In this document: piece by piece, positions 41,101 through 50,492 of the stretch
Numbering within the stretch: the first letter of the stretch is position 1
How the letters are laid out: each line of letters begins with the position of its first letter
Origin: Saccharopolyspora thermophila
GTDB taxonomy: Bacteria > Actinomycetota > Actinomycetes > Mycobacteriales > Pseudonocardiaceae
Length of the DNA: 64,000 bases
Assembly: GCF_014646075.1 (NCBI RefSeq)
Contig: NZ_BMMT01000022.1
Coordinates: 1 to 64,000, forward strand
Direction: 5' to 3'
The notes under the pieces: model-generated
The model's database searches: none
Seen by the model: the letters and a program-made list of their open reading frames with translations, nothing else
What the model was told of the DNA's origin: nothing
Position numbers and translations under genes: made by a program

Positions 41101-41959
41101 GAAGGTGGGGCTGCGGCGGATCGCAGACCTGCTGCGCACGCCCACCTCGGTTCCCGAAGCCGCTGAGCCGGTGCCCGTGCCGCCGCGGTTCGACGGCGAG
41201 GTGGAGCTGCGCGGGGTCTCGTTCCGGTATCCGGGCACCGACCAGTTCGCCCTGCGCGACATCGAACTGCGGGTGCCGCCGGGCGAGACGGTGGCGCTGG
41301 TGGGCGCCACCGGTGCCGGTAAGTCGACGCTGATCAAGCTCATCGCCCGGTTCTACGACGCCACCGAGGGCTCCGTGCTGGTCGACGGGGTCGACATCCG
41401 GCGTTACGACCTGGCCGCGTTCCACCAGCGGCTGGCCGTCGTCCCGCAGGAGGGGCACCTGTTCACCGGGGACATCGCCACCAACATCGCCTACGCGCGG
41501 CCCGACGCGACCCCGGCCGAGATCGAGGCGGCGGCGCGGGCCGTCGGGGCGCTGCCGGGGATCGCGATGCTGCCGCACGGGTTCCGGCAGCAGGTCGGTG
41601 AGCGGGGGCGGGGGTTGTCCGCGGGGCAGCGTCAGCTCGTCGCGCTGGCCCGCGCGCAGCTGGTCGACCCGGACATCCTGCTGCTGGACGAGGCGACCGC
41701 GGCCCTGGATCCGGCGACGGAGTCGATGGTGATCGCGGCCAGCGACCGGCTCGCCGCCAGGCGCACGACTTTCGTCGTCGCGCACCGGCTGGCGACCGCG
41801 GCGCGCGCCGACCGGATCGTGGTGGTCGACGGCGGCCGGATCGTCGAGCAGGGCACACACGACGACCTGCTCGACGCCGGTGGCCACTACGCGCGCCTGT
41901 GGCGGGCGGCGTCGGCGGATGCCGAACCCGACGAACTCGACGCCACCAACATCGCCTGA
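38189..41959 (+). CDS. Fused two-module ABC exporter
   Basis: 1,256 residues: membrane domain 1 (~1-320), ATPase 1 (~345-585), linker (~590-670), membrane domain 2 (~670-960), ATPase 2 (~995-1235). ATPase 1 has GPAGSGKST, LSGGQRQR and ILVLDDATS; the residue after the Walker B Asp is Asp instead of the catalytic Glu. ATPase 2 has GATGAGKST, LSAGQRQL and ILLLDEATA with Glu intact. Heterodimeric exporters show the same asymmetry, here on one chain. The linker is rich in Gly/Met/Pro (AMGGMGGMVMPP). Start GTG 38189. Likely multidrug- or lipid-type export; substrate unknown. Confidence 0.9.
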   Translation: MSDSGSPPSTGGWIRRLFAACRRHPVALCLAMGASVTAVGLEALVPLLTKLAVDDAVANSTDRLWWIVLALVGLGLFRFGSAFVRRYSAGRLALDVQHDLRRAVFAAMQRLDGGKQDALRTGQVVSRSISDLQLVHSLLAMLPLAAGTAVLALFALAAMLWLSPLLTVVALVVAPLIAVVSARSKKSLFPATWSAQQRAADIAQQVEETVTGVRVVKGFGQEEREVGRLEARARRLFAERLRAARMTSLPAASLAALPSAGQVGVLGLGGWMVLQGQVSLGTFVAFAGYVAMLSGPARMLSSVMIQAQLARAGVERIHELIDSQPEVQDKPDAAVLPAGPLQVRLTDVSFGYTRDQPVLNNASLHVRPGETVALVGPAGSGKSTVSLLLPRFYDVHSGSITIGPEGDGSPGHDIRDLRLDSLRSAVGVVFEEAFLFSDTIRGNIAYGRPDATEAEIVAAAKAAEAHDFITALADGYDTVVGERGLTLSGGQRQRVALARALLSNPRILVLDDATSAVDPATEAAIHDTLRSVTAQRTTLLIAHRRSTLALADRIAVLDEGRVVDVGTEQELTQRCELFRSLLAGPGESIDDRCDGRDSADGAGTTPELWPPVEKDEFAFASSAPTPAGPRAMGGMGGMVMPPTPELVEGIRTLPPATDQPVLRDEDPTAPDPRFRLARLLRPIRWGLLLTVLLVAGDALTSVLLPSLVRHGIDGGVSAGDVDVLWVATGVGALVVAAGWLVVKLQTVVTARTGETLLYLLRLRSFAHLQRLGLDYYERELAGRIMTRMTTDVDALSTFLQTGLATFVVSALTLVGISGALLVTDVSLALVALAVLPVLVVATVLFRRVSSTAYAEARERVSTVNADLQENVSGMRVAQAHRREGHAAKAFAQRSDAYRRSRLRAQRYIATYFPFVALLSEIAQAAVLGVGAARVASGDLTAGVLVAFLLYLGLFFSPVQQLSGVFDGYQQAKVGLRRIADLLRTPTSVPEAAEPVPVPPRFDGEVELRGVSFRYPGTDQFALRDIELRVPPGETVALVGATGAGKSTLIKLIARFYDATEGSVLVDGVDIRRYDLAAFHQRLAVVPQEGHLFTGDIATNIAYARPDATPAEIEAAARAVGALPGIAMLPHGFRQQVGERGRGLSAGQRQLVALARAQLVDPDILLLDEATAALDPATESMVIAASDRLAARRTTFVVAHRLATAARADRIVVVDGGRIVEQGTHDDLLDAGGHYARLWRAASADAEPDELDATNIA

Positions 41960-41961
41960 CC

Positions 41962-42084
41962 GAAGCAAGGGAACTTTCCTGCCACCCGGCTTCCCGTGCG
42001 GCGGGTGCCGTGACGTGCGCAAGGGAACCTTCCTGCCACTTCCGCCCGGGCGTCGCGGGTTGGAGCAGGGGAACCTTTCTGTCA
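41962..42084 (+). repeat. Three tandem copies of the GGGAAC repeat
   Basis: Same-orientation copies at 41962-41985, 42016-42039 and 42062-42084 follow the fused ABC exporter gene. All carry GGGAAC(C/T)TT(T/C)CTG(C/T)CA. None faces another, so no hairpin forms among them. Confidence 0.8.
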
Positions 42085-42520
42085 TCCCGGGGCTGCTGCG
42101 GGCGGCGCGCGGCGTGCCAGGGATCCTCCTGGCACCGACCGCCACGGCCGGTTGGTGTTGGTCCCGCCGGGCTGGGGTGGGCGTGGCTGGTGCGGTGCGA
42201 GGTGTCGATGCGCTCGAAGGGATCGGGCGGTCCGGGACACAGTGTGTCCGTGAAACGTCATACTGGTCGTGGACGACAACCCAGATGGAGTAGTACCAGC
42301 AGCGCTGAACCGAGTGGGACATGCTACGGCGGTCGTCGATCGTTCTTGTGAGCCGAACAGGGTCTCTCACCCCTCATCAGGGCTTTCCTGATCGATCTTG
42401 TGACGGAGCTCTTCCGCCCGAATGGCCGTACTGTGTGTCAACCTCGCGAATCGGACCGCTAGCCTGGTATCCGAGTGTGTCTGTAAACCACGAGCATATG
42501 GATCGAGGCGAACGCCAGCC
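42085..42520. other. kgd upstream region
   Basis: No gene is supported here. The promoter of kgd must lie in it. ATCAGG...CCTGAT (42376-42392) is a small inverted repeat 130 bases before the kgd start. Confidence 0.4.
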
Positions 42521-45500
42521 GTGTCCAGCAGCCCTGCGTCACAGTTCGGCCCCAACGAGTGGTTGATCGAGGAGATGTACGAGCAGTTCCTCCAAGATCC
42601 CACATCCGTAGACTCGGCGTGGCACGAATTCTTCGCCGACTACAAGCCGGGCCAGGCAGCCATCGAGAACACCGCTGCTGCGGCCACCGCGACAGCGGCC
42701 CAACCGACGACCACGGTTACCGCCACCCGGACGAGCGAGTCCAACGGCCAGGTTCCCGCCACTGCGACCGCCCCGGCGACGAAGCCCGCTGCTGCGCCCA
42801 AGCCCTCCCCACAGCAGGCAGCCAAGGCTGCTCCGGTCAAGGAGCCGCAGGCTGGTGGGGACGTCAAGCCGTTGCGCGGTGCCGCGGCTGCGATCGCCAA
42901 GAACATGGACCAGTCGCTGACCGTGCCGACCGCCACGAGCGTGCGCGCGGTGCCGGCCAAGCTGCTGTTCGACAACCGAATCGTCATCAACAACCACCTG
43001 AAGCGGAACAAGGGCGGCAAGGTCTCGTTCACCCACCTGATCGGCTACGCGCTGGTCCAGGCGGTGAAGGACTTCCCGAACATGAACCGCCACTACGGCG
43101 AGGACGCCAAGGGCAAGCCCGCGGTCGTCACGCCGGAGCACATCAACCTGGGTCTGGCGATCGACCTGCCGGGCAAGGACGGGTCGCGCAACCTCGTGGT
43201 CGCCTCCATCAAGGGCTGCGAGGACATGACCTTCTACCAGTTCTGGCAGGCATACGAGGACATCATCCGCAAGGCGCGCAGCAACTCGCTGACCGCGGAC
43301 GACTTCGCCGGCACCACGATCTCGCTGACCAACCCGGGCCCGTCGGGCACCAACCACTCGGTGCCGCGGCTGACCAGGGGGCAGAGCGCGATCATCGGCG
43401 TCGGCGCGATGGACTACCCGGCCGAATTCCAGGGCGCCAGCGAGAAGACGCTGGTCGACATGGGCATCAGCAAGATCGTGACGCTGACGTCCACCTACGA
43501 CCACCGGGTGATCCAGGGCGCCGAGTCCGGTGACTTCCTGCGCAGGATGCACCAGCTGCTGCTGGGCGAGGACGGTTTCTACGACGACATCTTCGCGTCG
43601 CTTCGCATCCCGTACGAGCCGGTGCGCTGGACGCAGGACATCCCGGAGGGCGCGGTCGACAAGACCGCCCGGGTGCTGGAGCTGATCGACGCCTACCGCA
43701 CCCGCGGCCACCTGATGGCCGACATCGACCCGCTGAACTACCGGCAGCGGCGGCACGAGGACCTCGACGTGCTGTCGCACAGCCTGACGCTGTGGGACCT
43801 GGACCGGGAGTTCGCCGTCGGTGGCTTCGCCGGCAAGGAGCACATGAAGCTCCGCGACGTGCTGGGCGTGCTGCGCGACTCGTACTGCCGCACCGTCGGC
43901 ATCGAGTACATGCACATCCTCGAGCCCGACGAGCGGGAGTGGCTGCAGCAGCGGGTCGAGAAGCCGCACACCAAGCCTGAGGCGTCCGAGCAGAAGTACA
44001 TCCTGTCGAAGCTCAACGCGGCCGAGGCGTTCGAGACATTCCTGCAGACCAAGTACGTCGGGCAGAAGCGGTTCTCGCTGGAGGGTGCCGAGACCGTGGT
44101 GCCGCTGCTGGACGCGGTGCTGGACACCGCGGCGGCGCACGAGCTCGACGAGGTCGTCATCGGCATGCCGCACCGCGGTCGGCTCAACGTGCTGGCCAAC
44201 ATCGTCGGCAAGCCGATCTCGCAGATTTTCCGCGAGTTCGAGGGCAACCTGGACCCGGGGCAGGCGCACGGTTCCGGTGACGTGAAGTACCACCTCGGCG
44301 CCGAGGGCAAGTACTTCCGGATGTTCGGCGACGGCGAGACGAAGGTGTCGCTGACGTCCAACCCGTCGCACCTGGAGGCCGTGGACCCGGTGCTGGAGGG
44401 CATCGTCCGTGCCAAGCAGGACCTCCTGGACAAGGGTCAGGAGGGCTTCACCGTCCTGCCGGTGCTGCTGCACGGTGACGCCGCGTTCGCCGGGCAGGGT
44501 GTGGTCGCCGAGACCCTGAACCTGTCGTTGCTGCGGGGCTACCGCACCGGCGGCACGGTCCACGTGATCGTGAACAACCAGGTCGGTTACACCACCGCGC
44601 CGGAGAACTCGCGGTCCAGCAAGTACTGCACCGACGTGGCGAAGATGATCGGTGCCCCCGTGTTTCACGTCAACGGTGATGACCCGGAGGCGTGCGTCTG
44701 GGTGGCGAAGCTGGCCGTGGAGTACCGCCAGGCGTTCGGCAAGGACGTCGTGATCGACATGGTCTGCTACCGCCGTCGCGGCCACAACGAGGGCGACGAC
44801 CCGTCGATGACGCAGCCGAAGATGTACGACGCCATCGACAAGATGCGCAGCGTCCGCAAGGTCTACACCGAGGCTCTGATCGGACGCGGTGACATCACCG
44901 TCGACGAGGCCGAGAAGGCCCTGAAGGACTACGCCGCCCAGTTGGAGCACGTGTTCAACGAGGTGCGCGAGCTGGAGAAGCACCCGCCGGAGCCGAGCCC
45001 GTCGGTGGAGTCCGAGCAGCAGCTGCCCAAGGGTCTGTCGACCGCGATTCCGCGGGAGGTCGTGGAGCGGATCGCCGAGTCGCAGATCAACCTGCCGGAG
45101 GGCTTCACCCCGCACCCGCGGGTCAAGCCGGTTCTGGAGCGGCGCGCCAAGATGGGCCGCGAGGGCGGCATCGACTGGGCCTTCGGCGAGCTGCTGGCGT
45201 TCGGTTCGCTGGTCATGGAGGGCCGTCAGGTCCGCCTGACCGGTCAGGACAGCCGCCGCGGCACGTTCGGCCAGCGACACTCGGTGCTCATCGACCGCAA
45301 GAACAACAGCGAGTACACGCCGCTGCAGCACCTGTCGCCGGACCAGGCGAAGTTCATGGTCTACGACTCGGCTCTGTCGGAGTTCGCGGCGCTGGGCTTC
45401 GAGTACGGCTACTCGGTCGGCAACCCCGACGCGCTGGTGCTGTGGGAGGCGCAGTTCGGCGACTTCTTCAACGGCGCCCAGTCGATCATCGACGAGTTCA

Positions 45501-46198
45501 TCTCGTCCGGTGAGGCGAAGTGGGGTCAGCGTTCCGATGTGGTCCTGCTGCTGCCGCACGGCCACGAGGGCCAGGGCCCGGACCACACTTCCGGTCGCAT
45601 CGAGCGCTGGCTGCAGCTGTGCGCCGAGGGTTCGATGACGGTCGCGATGCCGTCGACCCCGGCGAACTACTTCCACCTGCTGCGGCGGCACGCGCTGGAC
45701 GGCATCCACCGCCCGCTGGTGGTGTTCACGCCGAAGTCGATGCTGCGGTTGAAGGCGGCGACCAGCCCGGTCGAAGCGTTCACCGAAGGCAAGTTCACCT
45801 CGGTGATCGACGACCCGACGCAGCCGGACCCGAAGTCGGTGCGCCGCGTGGTGCTGTGCACCGGCAAGCTCTACTACGAGCTGGCCGCGCACCGCGACAA
45901 GAACGGCATCACCGACACCGCGATCGTGCGTCTGGAGCAGCTGTACCCGCTGCCGCACCGCAAGCTGGGTGCGATCTTCGAGCGCTACGCGAACGCCGAC
46001 GAGATCCGCTGGGTGCAGGAGGAGCCGGCGAACCAGGGCGCCTGGCCGTTCCTGGGTCTGGCGCTGCCGGAGCTGTTCCCGCAGCTGCTGGGTCGCCTCA
46101 AGCGAGTGTCGCGTCGCGCGATGGCCGCCCCGGCGACCGGTCTGGCCAAGGTCCACGAGGTCGAGCAGGCCGAGGTCGTGAACAACGCCTTCGCCTGA
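42521..46198 (+). CDS. kgd: Multifunctional 2-oxoglutarate decarboxylase/dehydrogenase (E1 with fused E2 domain)
   Basis: 1,225 residues, matching actinobacterial Kgd/SucA. The GTG at 42521 gives [20 protein letters not shown], the typical N-terminus. An Ala/Thr/Pro-rich linker leads to the E2-like acyltransferase domain (~125-345; [20 protein letters not shown], and the active-site [13 protein letters not shown]). The ThDP-dependent E1 domain follows ([55 protein letters not shown]). It decarboxylates 2-oxoglutarate in the TCA cycle, working with Lpd and AceF, and in mycobacteria is inhibited by GarA. A strong terminator follows. Confidence 0.96.
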   Translation: MSSSPASQFGPNEWLIEEMYEQFLQDPTSVDSAWHEFFADYKPGQAAIENTAAAATATAAQPTTTVTATRTSESNGQVPATATAPATKPAAAPKPSPQQAAKAAPVKEPQAGGDVKPLRGAAAAIAKNMDQSLTVPTATSVRAVPAKLLFDNRIVINNHLKRNKGGKVSFTHLIGYALVQAVKDFPNMNRHYGEDAKGKPAVVTPEHINLGLAIDLPGKDGSRNLVVASIKGCEDMTFYQFWQAYEDIIRKARSNSLTADDFAGTTISLTNPGPSGTNHSVPRLTRGQSAIIGVGAMDYPAEFQGASEKTLVDMGISKIVTLTSTYDHRVIQGAESGDFLRRMHQLLLGEDGFYDDIFASLRIPYEPVRWTQDIPEGAVDKTARVLELIDAYRTRGHLMADIDPLNYRQRRHEDLDVLSHSLTLWDLDREFAVGGFAGKEHMKLRDVLGVLRDSYCRTVGIEYMHILEPDEREWLQQRVEKPHTKPEASEQKYILSKLNAAEAFETFLQTKYVGQKRFSLEGAETVVPLLDAVLDTAAAHELDEVVIGMPHRGRLNVLANIVGKPISQIFREFEGNLDPGQAHGSGDVKYHLGAEGKYFRMFGDGETKVSLTSNPSHLEAVDPVLEGIVRAKQDLLDKGQEGFTVLPVLLHGDAAFAGQGVVAETLNLSLLRGYRTGGTVHVIVNNQVGYTTAPENSRSSKYCTDVAKMIGAPVFHVNGDDPEACVWVAKLAVEYRQAFGKDVVIDMVCYRRRGHNEGDDPSMTQPKMYDAIDKMRSVRKVYTEALIGRGDITVDEAEKALKDYAAQLEHVFNEVRELEKHPPEPSPSVESEQQLPKGLSTAIPREVVERIAESQINLPEGFTPHPRVKPVLERRAKMGREGGIDWAFGELLAFGSLVMEGRQVRLTGQDSRRGTFGQRHSVLIDRKNNSEYTPLQHLSPDQAKFMVYDSALSEFAALGFEYGYSVGNPDALVLWEAQFGDFFNGAQSIIDEFISSGEAKWGQRSDVVLLLPHGHEGQGPDHTSGRIERWLQLCAEGSMTVAMPSTPANYFHLLRRHALDGIHRPLVVFTPKSMLRLKAATSPVEAFTEGKFTSVIDDPTQPDPKSVRRVVLCTGKLYYELAAHRDKNGITDTAIVRLEQLYPLPHRKLGAIFERYANADEIRWVQEEPANQGAWPFLGLALPELFPQLLGRLKRVSRRAMAAPATGLAKVHEVEQAEVVNNAFA

Positions 46199-46213
46199 TC
46201 CCGGGCTCGAAGC

Positions 46214-46243
46214 GGGCCGCCGGTTCCCCGGAACCGGCGGCCC
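46214..46243 (+). terminator. kgd terminator
   Basis: GGGCCGCCGGTT (46214-46225) and AACCGGCGGCCC (46232-46243) form a perfect 12-bp stem with a six-base loop, followed by GTTCCTTTT. It begins 15 bases after the kgd stop. Confidence 0.85.
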
Positions 46244-46272
46244 GTTCCTTTTACCCGCCCCTGGCCTGACGG

Positions 46273-46294
46273 GTGGCAGGAAGGTTCCCTTGTT
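46273..46294 (-). repeat. GGGAAC repeat, reverse orientation
   Basis: GTGGCAGGAAGGTTCCCTTG between the kgd terminator and the next small gene. A single copy. Confidence 0.75.
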
Positions 46295-46376
46295 GAGGTC
46301 GCGGCGGGGTTTCGTACCCTGCTGTTCTGCCAGGCAGATCGCATCGGCAGACATCGGAGAGAACGAGGAGGAAACG

Positions 46377-46553
46377 GTGTACTTCACCGACCGCGGCATT
46401 GAGGAGCTCGAGGATCGTCGCGGTGACGACGAGGTCACCCTGGCGTGGGTCGCCGACCGGATGCGGGCCTTCGTCGACCTCAACCCGGAGTTCGAGGACG
46501 CCACCGAGCGGCTGGCCACGTTCCTCGCCCGCGACGACGCCGACGACGACTGA
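46377..46553 (+). CDS. Small acidic protein that follows kgd (DUF6104-type)
   Basis: 58 residues from GTG 46377 with GAGGAGG upstream. The sequence YFTDRGIEELEDRRGDDEV, then ADRMRAFVDLNPEFE and an Asp-rich end, is the small protein found immediately after kgd in many actinobacteria (DUF6104 as I recall it). Its role is unknown. Position conservation suggests a link to Kgd, although a terminator lies between them. Confidence 0.75.
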   Translation: MYFTDRGIEELEDRRGDDEVTLAWVADRMRAFVDLNPEFEDATERLATFLARDDADDD

Positions 46554-46660
46554 GGCGCGGCGCCTCCGCCCCGTCGGAGATCCCGGCCCTGCCCTGGCCC
46601 CACCCGAGGCAGGATTGCGCCGCTGAGATTCATCGCGCCTGGGAGCTCGGGGACCTGCTG

Positions 46661-46946
46661 GGCAGGAAGGTTCCCGGCTCCACACTGCGCGCACCACTCG
46701 CCCACTTCCCCATCGCACCGGCACCGGCGGACTCCCCGCCATGCCCGCACCTCCGCACCAGGCGACAGAAAGGTTCCCGTGCCGCCTCCCGGGCCAGCGG
46801 TGACAGGAAAGCTCCCTTCCTCCACCTCCGCCGGGCCCGTTGTGGCAGGAAAGTTCCCTTGCTGCTCTTCGTGAGCCGAAGTGGCAGAAAGGTTCCTGTG
46901 CTCCACCCCCACCGGGCCCGTTGTGGCAGGAAAGTTCCCTTGCTCC
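46661..46946 (-). repeat. Cluster of six GGGAAC repeats, all in one orientation
   Basis: Copies at 46661-46681, 46763-46782, 46799-46822, 46842-46865, 46881-46904 and 46923-46946. The last three follow each other at ~40-base steps, and a CCGGGCCCGTTGTGGCAG stretch precedes the fourth and the sixth. The cluster fills the 399-base space between the small kgd-associated gene and the monooxygenase pseudogene. It is the densest group in the window and looks like local amplification. Confidence 0.85.
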
Positions 46947-46952
46947 AGGCGG

Positions 46953-47575
46953 TCACGACACCCGGGTGAGGCTGCGGTGTAGGTGGTAGAGGTTGCTGGG
47001 CGTCAGGGGTTCGGTGTGGTGGGTGCTGGTGGTCGCCGATTCCGCGTCCGTCCACTCCTCGTAGAGCAGGACGCGGGTGCCGTCGGTGCTGATGTGGAAG
47101 TGGGCCGCGACGAGGCCCTGGGGCAGCGGCGGGCCGGCGATCCGGTCGTGGACGTCGGTGACCAGGTGGCGGGCCGCGTCGTGGCCGTCGGTGTCGACGG
47201 TGCGGACGGCGACCAGGTTCGCCGGTCTCTGGTCGGGCGCCACGATGCTGCCGCGCAGCCGGTACCGGACCAGCCCGGGGCGCTCGATGCCGGGCACGAC
47301 TTCGTCGATGCCGCGCACCAGGGTCGGCCGGTGGTGCGCATGAACTCGCGGTGCGCGTCGTCGTCGGTCCACTGCGCGTAGTTGAGGACCGTCGTGCCGT
47401 CGGCGCTGATGAAGCAGTTCAGCGACAGGAACGCCGGTGGCCGCGGCGCGACGCGCCATTCGGCGATGGTGGCGTCGACCGTGGCGCGCTGCCGCTGGGG
47501 CGTGCCCACCAGCCACGCGCTCACGAGGATGGTGCCAACGTCGCGGCGGGTGATGTCGGGCAGCACGGGCGTCAT
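46953..47575 (-). pseudogene. Two-domain antibiotic-biosynthesis-monooxygenase (ABM) protein with a frameshift
   Basis: From ATG 47575 the first frame gives one ABM domain: GTILVSAWLVGTPQRQRATV, then FLSLNCFISADGTTVLNYAQ and WTDDDAHREFM. Near 47331-47333 the frame changes and a second ABM domain follows: NLVAVRTVDTDGHDAARHLV, then VAAHFHISTDGTRVLLYEEW, ending at 46953. The break is in a C-run (CCC where CCCC would keep the frame). With one C added the gene has 207 codons plus stop. ABM proteins are small cofactor-independent oxygenases or heme-binding proteins. Whether the break is real or an assembly error is open. Confidence 0.75.
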
Positions 47576-47767
47576 CGAAGGCTACTCGCTGGTCGTGTTC
47601 CACCCGATCCTGTGACTTCCACTGAGGTGGAGGTCAAGACGGCACCGCTCGGGTGTCCCCCGGAATTGGGAAGTTGGTCCCCGTCATGGGGATCCACTCG
47701 GCAGGTTCCGTCGGAGTGTGATCACCTCCCTTCTGCCACAGCCCGAACGATCACGGAGGAACGCTTC

Positions 47768-48115
47768 ATGCGACGTCTGCTCGCCAGCACCCTGTTCATC
47801 GGCCTGGCCACGCTGGGCACCACCGGAACCGCCGCCGCGGTCGACGAACCGCATGGCCTGGCCCAGGTGTCCGCGGTGTACAACGCCGTCTTCGCCGACG
47901 AGCCGCAGACCACGCCCGCGCCGCAGCTACAGCACTCCATCTCGACGCAGCACTCGGTGCAGCACCACGGGCAGCCGGTGTCGCAGCACAACCATTCGAC
48001 GCAGAACGGTCCGGAGCACAACCAGAACTTCCAGCACAACTCGTACTCGAGCTCGCACCACTCGGTCCTGCACAACGGCAGGCCGGTGCCCGGCGGCTGG
48101 GACTGGCTCGGCTGA
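47768..48115 (+). CDS. Secreted Gln/His/Ser/Asn-rich small protein
   Basis: 115 residues from ATG 47768 (ACGGAGGAA upstream). Signal peptide 1-24 ([19 protein letters not shown], then TAAAVDEP). The mature part is low-complexity: from ~residue 55 on it is dominated by Gln, His, Ser and Asn and contains two imperfect copies of HSVxHxGxPV ([11 protein letters not shown] and [11 protein letters not shown]) with [14 protein letters not shown] between them. It has no Cys. The composition suggests a disordered, metal-binding or amyloid-like extracellular peptide. No family recognised. A terminator hairpin follows. Confidence 0.7.
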   Translation: MRRLLASTLFIGLATLGTTGTAAAVDEPHGLAQVSAVYNAVFADEPQTTPAPQLQHSISTQHSVQHHGQPVSQHNHSTQNGPEHNQNFQHNSYSSSHHSVLHNGRPVPGGWDWLG

Positions 48116-48128
48116 GCACCGGTGTTCC

Positions 48129-48162
48129 CGCGCCCCGCTCGTCGCCCGACGGGCGGGGCGCG
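48129..48162 (+). terminator. Terminator after the Gln/His-rich gene
   Basis: CGCGCCCCGC (48129-48138) and GCGGGGCGCG (48153-48162) pair over ten bases with a 14-base loop; TTGTG follows. It begins 13 bases after the stop codon. Confidence 0.65.
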
Positions 48163-48264
48163 TTGTGCAGGTCCGCTAACCAGGCAGTGCAGAAAGTCGA
48201 GATGGACCTGCCCGCGGTCCGGCGCGAAACTCCGTTGCAGCCATTGAGGAGAGAGGGAAGGACC

Positions 48265-49305
48265 TTGCGTGCACTGGTGAAGACCTCACCCGCACCCGGT
48301 CTGGAGCTGACCGAGCTGCCCGACCCCACGCCCGGCCCGAACGAGGTCGTGGTGCGGGTCGTGCGCACCGGGATCTGCGGGACGGACCTGCACATCGCGT
48401 CGTGGGACGACTGGGCGGCGCGCACGGTGCCGACGCCGCTGGTGGTGGGCCACGAGTTCGCCGGTGAGGTGGTGGCGGTCGGCGCCGCTGTCACCCAGAC
48501 GAGGGTCGGTGACTTCGTCAGCGGCGAGGGGCACCTGGTGTGCGGCCGGTGCCGCAACTGCCTCGCCGGGCGGCGGCACCTGTGCGCGCACACCGAGGGG
48601 CTGGGCGTGCACCGCGACGGGGCGTTCGCCGAGTTCGCGGTGCTGCCGGAGCAGAACGTGTGGGTGCATCGTGGGCAGGTGGACCCGGACGTCGCGGCGA
48701 TCTTCGACCCGTTCGGCAACGCGGTGCACACCGCGCTCAGCTTCCCGGTCGTCGGCGAGGACGTGCTGATCACCGGTGCGGGCCCGATCGGGCTGATGGC
48801 CGCGAGCGTCGCCAAGCACGCCGGGGCGCGGCACGTGGTGATCACCGACGTCAGCGAGCACCGGCTGGAGCTGGCGCGGCGCGTCGGCGTGGACCTGGCG
48901 GTGAACGTGTCGAAGACCCGGGTCGCCGACGCACAGCAGCAGCTGGGGATGAGCGAGGGCTTCGACGTCGCCATGGAGGTTTCCGGGCAGCCCGCCGCAC
49001 TGCGGGAGGTCGTGGCGAACATGGCGCACGGCGGCCGGATCGCGATGCTGGGGTTGCCCGCCGAAAGTTTCGCGGTGGACTGGAGCGCCGTGGTGTTCAA
49101 GATGCTCACCGTCAAGGGCATCTACGGGCGGGAGATGTTCGAGACCTGGTACTCGATGTCGGTGCTGCTGGAGGCGGGCCTGGACCTGTCGCCGGTGATC
49201 ACGCACCGGTTCCCCTACACGCAGCACGCCGAGGCGTTCGAGACGGCCCGCGGTGGCCGTTGCGGCAAGGTCATTCTGGACTGGACAGCGGGAGGTTCCG
49301 CCTGA
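48265..49305 (+). CDS. tdh: L-threonine 3-dehydrogenase
   Basis: 346 residues. TTG 48265 is chosen because the protein then starts [20 protein letters not shown], in register with E. coli Tdh, and AGGGAAGG precedes it; an in-frame ATG at 48202 lacks family similarity. Catalytic zinc ligands are in GICGTDLHI and GHEFAGEVV; the structural zinc site is [15 protein letters not shown]; the NAD fold is [14 protein letters not shown]. It oxidises threonine to 2-amino-3-ketobutyrate. The stop overlaps the kbl start (TGATG), giving a coupled threonine-to-glycine pathway. Confidence 0.93.
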   Translation: MRALVKTSPAPGLELTELPDPTPGPNEVVVRVVRTGICGTDLHIASWDDWAARTVPTPLVVGHEFAGEVVAVGAAVTQTRVGDFVSGEGHLVCGRCRNCLAGRRHLCAHTEGLGVHRDGAFAEFAVLPEQNVWVHRGQVDPDVAAIFDPFGNAVHTALSFPVVGEDVLITGAGPIGLMAASVAKHAGARHVVITDVSEHRLELARRVGVDLAVNVSKTRVADAQQQLGMSEGFDVAMEVSGQPAALREVVANMAHGGRIAMLGLPAESFAVDWSAVVFKMLTVKGIYGREMFETWYSMSVLLEAGLDLSPVITHRFPYTQHAEAFETARGGRCGKVILDWTAGGSA

Positions 49306-50492
49306 TGTACGCGTTCGCCGATGACCTGCGGGCCGAGCTGGCCGAGATCCGCGCCGCCGGCCTGTACAAGGACGAGCGGGTGCTGGATTCGCCGCAGCGC
49401 GCCCGGGTGGGGGTCGCGGGTACCGAGGTGCTCAACTTTTGCGCGAACAACTACCTGGGGTTGGCCGATCACCCGGCGCTGGTCGCAGCCGCCGAGCAGG
49501 CACTGGCCAAGTGGGGTTTCGGGATGGCGTCAGTGCGGTTCATCTGCGGCACGCAGGCCCCGCACAAGGAGCTGGAGCGGCGGCTGTCGCGGTTTTTGGG
49601 CACCGACGACACGATCCTGTACAGCTCGTGCTTCGACGCCAACGGCGGGCTGTTCGAGACGCTGCTCGACGAGCGGGACGTGGTGATCTCCGACGAGTTG
49701 AACCACGCGAGCATCATCGACGGCATCCGGTTGTGCAAGGCGCGGCGCGCCCGCTACCGCAACCGCGACATGGCTGATCTGGCGCGGTTGCTGGAGGAGC
49801 ACCGGGACGCGCGGCGCAAACTGGTCGTCACCGACGGCGTGTTCTCGATGGACGGCTATCTGGCGCCGCTGGACGAGATCTGCGCGCTCGCCGACGAGCA
49901 CCGGGCGCTGGTGGTGGTCGACGATTCGCACGCCGTCGGGTTCACCGGGCCGACCGGTGCGGGCACCCCGGAGCTGTTCGGCGTGACCGACCGGGTGGAT
50001 GTGGTGACCGGCACATTGGGCAAGGCGCTCGGTGGCGCCAGCGGTGGCTACGTGTCCGGGCGGGCCGAGATCGTGGAGATGCTGCGCCAGCGGTCCCGGC
50101 CGTATCTGTTCTCGAACTCGCTGGCCCCGTCGATCGTGGCCGCGTCGCTGGCGGCGCTGGACCTGGTGGCCGCGCAGCCGGAGCTGCGCCAGCGGTTGCG
50201 GGACAACAGCGAGCTGTTCCGCCGCCGGATGACCGAGGAGGGCTTCGACCTGCTTCCCGGATCGCATCCGATCATCCCGGTGATGATCGGGGACGCCGCC
50301 GAGGCGGCGCGGATGGCGGACCTGCTGCTGGCGGAGGGCGTGTACGTCATCGGGTTCTCCTACCCGGTGGTGCCGAAGGGCAAGGCCCGCATCCGCACCC
50401 AGATGTCGGCGGCGCACAGCGCGGCGGACGTGGAGCGGGCGGTGGCTGCGTTCGTCGCGGCGCGCGAGCGGATGGGTACCCTCCGGGGGTGA
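49305..50492 (+). CDS. kbl: Glycine C-acetyltransferase (2-amino-3-ketobutyrate CoA ligase)
   Basis: 395 residues (E. coli Kbl 398). Alpha-oxoamine synthase features: [30 protein letters not shown], and the PLP-binding Lys in [15 protein letters not shown], then [11 protein letters not shown]. It cleaves 2-amino-3-ketobutyrate with CoA into glycine and acetyl-CoA. It overlaps tdh by one base and the LysR gene by four, so all three are probably in one operon. Its glycine product would feed the riboswitch-controlled gcvH-sdaA route. Confidence 0.95.
   Translation: MYAFADDLRAELAEIRAAGLYKDERVLDSPQRARVGVAGTEVLNFCANNYLGLADHPALVAAAEQALAKWGFGMASVRFICGTQAPHKELERRLSRFLGTDDTILYSSCFDANGGLFETLLDERDVVISDELNHASIIDGIRLCKARRARYRNRDMADLARLLEEHRDARRKLVVTDGVFSMDGYLAPLDEICALADEHRALVVVDDSHAVGFTGPTGAGTPELFGVTDRVDVVTGTLGKALGGASGGYVSGRAEIVEMLRQRSRPYLFSNSLAPSIVAASLAALDLVAAQPELRQRLRDNSELFRRRMTEEGFDLLPGSHPIIPVMIGDAAEAARMADLLLAEGVYVIGFSYPVVPKGKARIRTQMSAAHSAADVERAVAAFVAARERMGTLRG

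Noticed and set aside
42539-46912. A 1,457-codon open frame antisense to kgd
   Set aside because: Gln/Val/Arg/Leu-rich shadow of the kgd codon bias; no domain pattern, and kgd is unmistakable on the other strand.
46661-46946. Regularly spaced repeats as a possible CRISPR array
   Set aside because: Spacing is irregular, copies diverge, lone copies occur all over the window, and no cas gene is present.
48202-48264. Upstream ATG as the tdh start
   Set aside because: It would add 21 residues with no counterpart in Tdh proteins; TTG 48265 aligns with known N-termini and has a better ribosome site.
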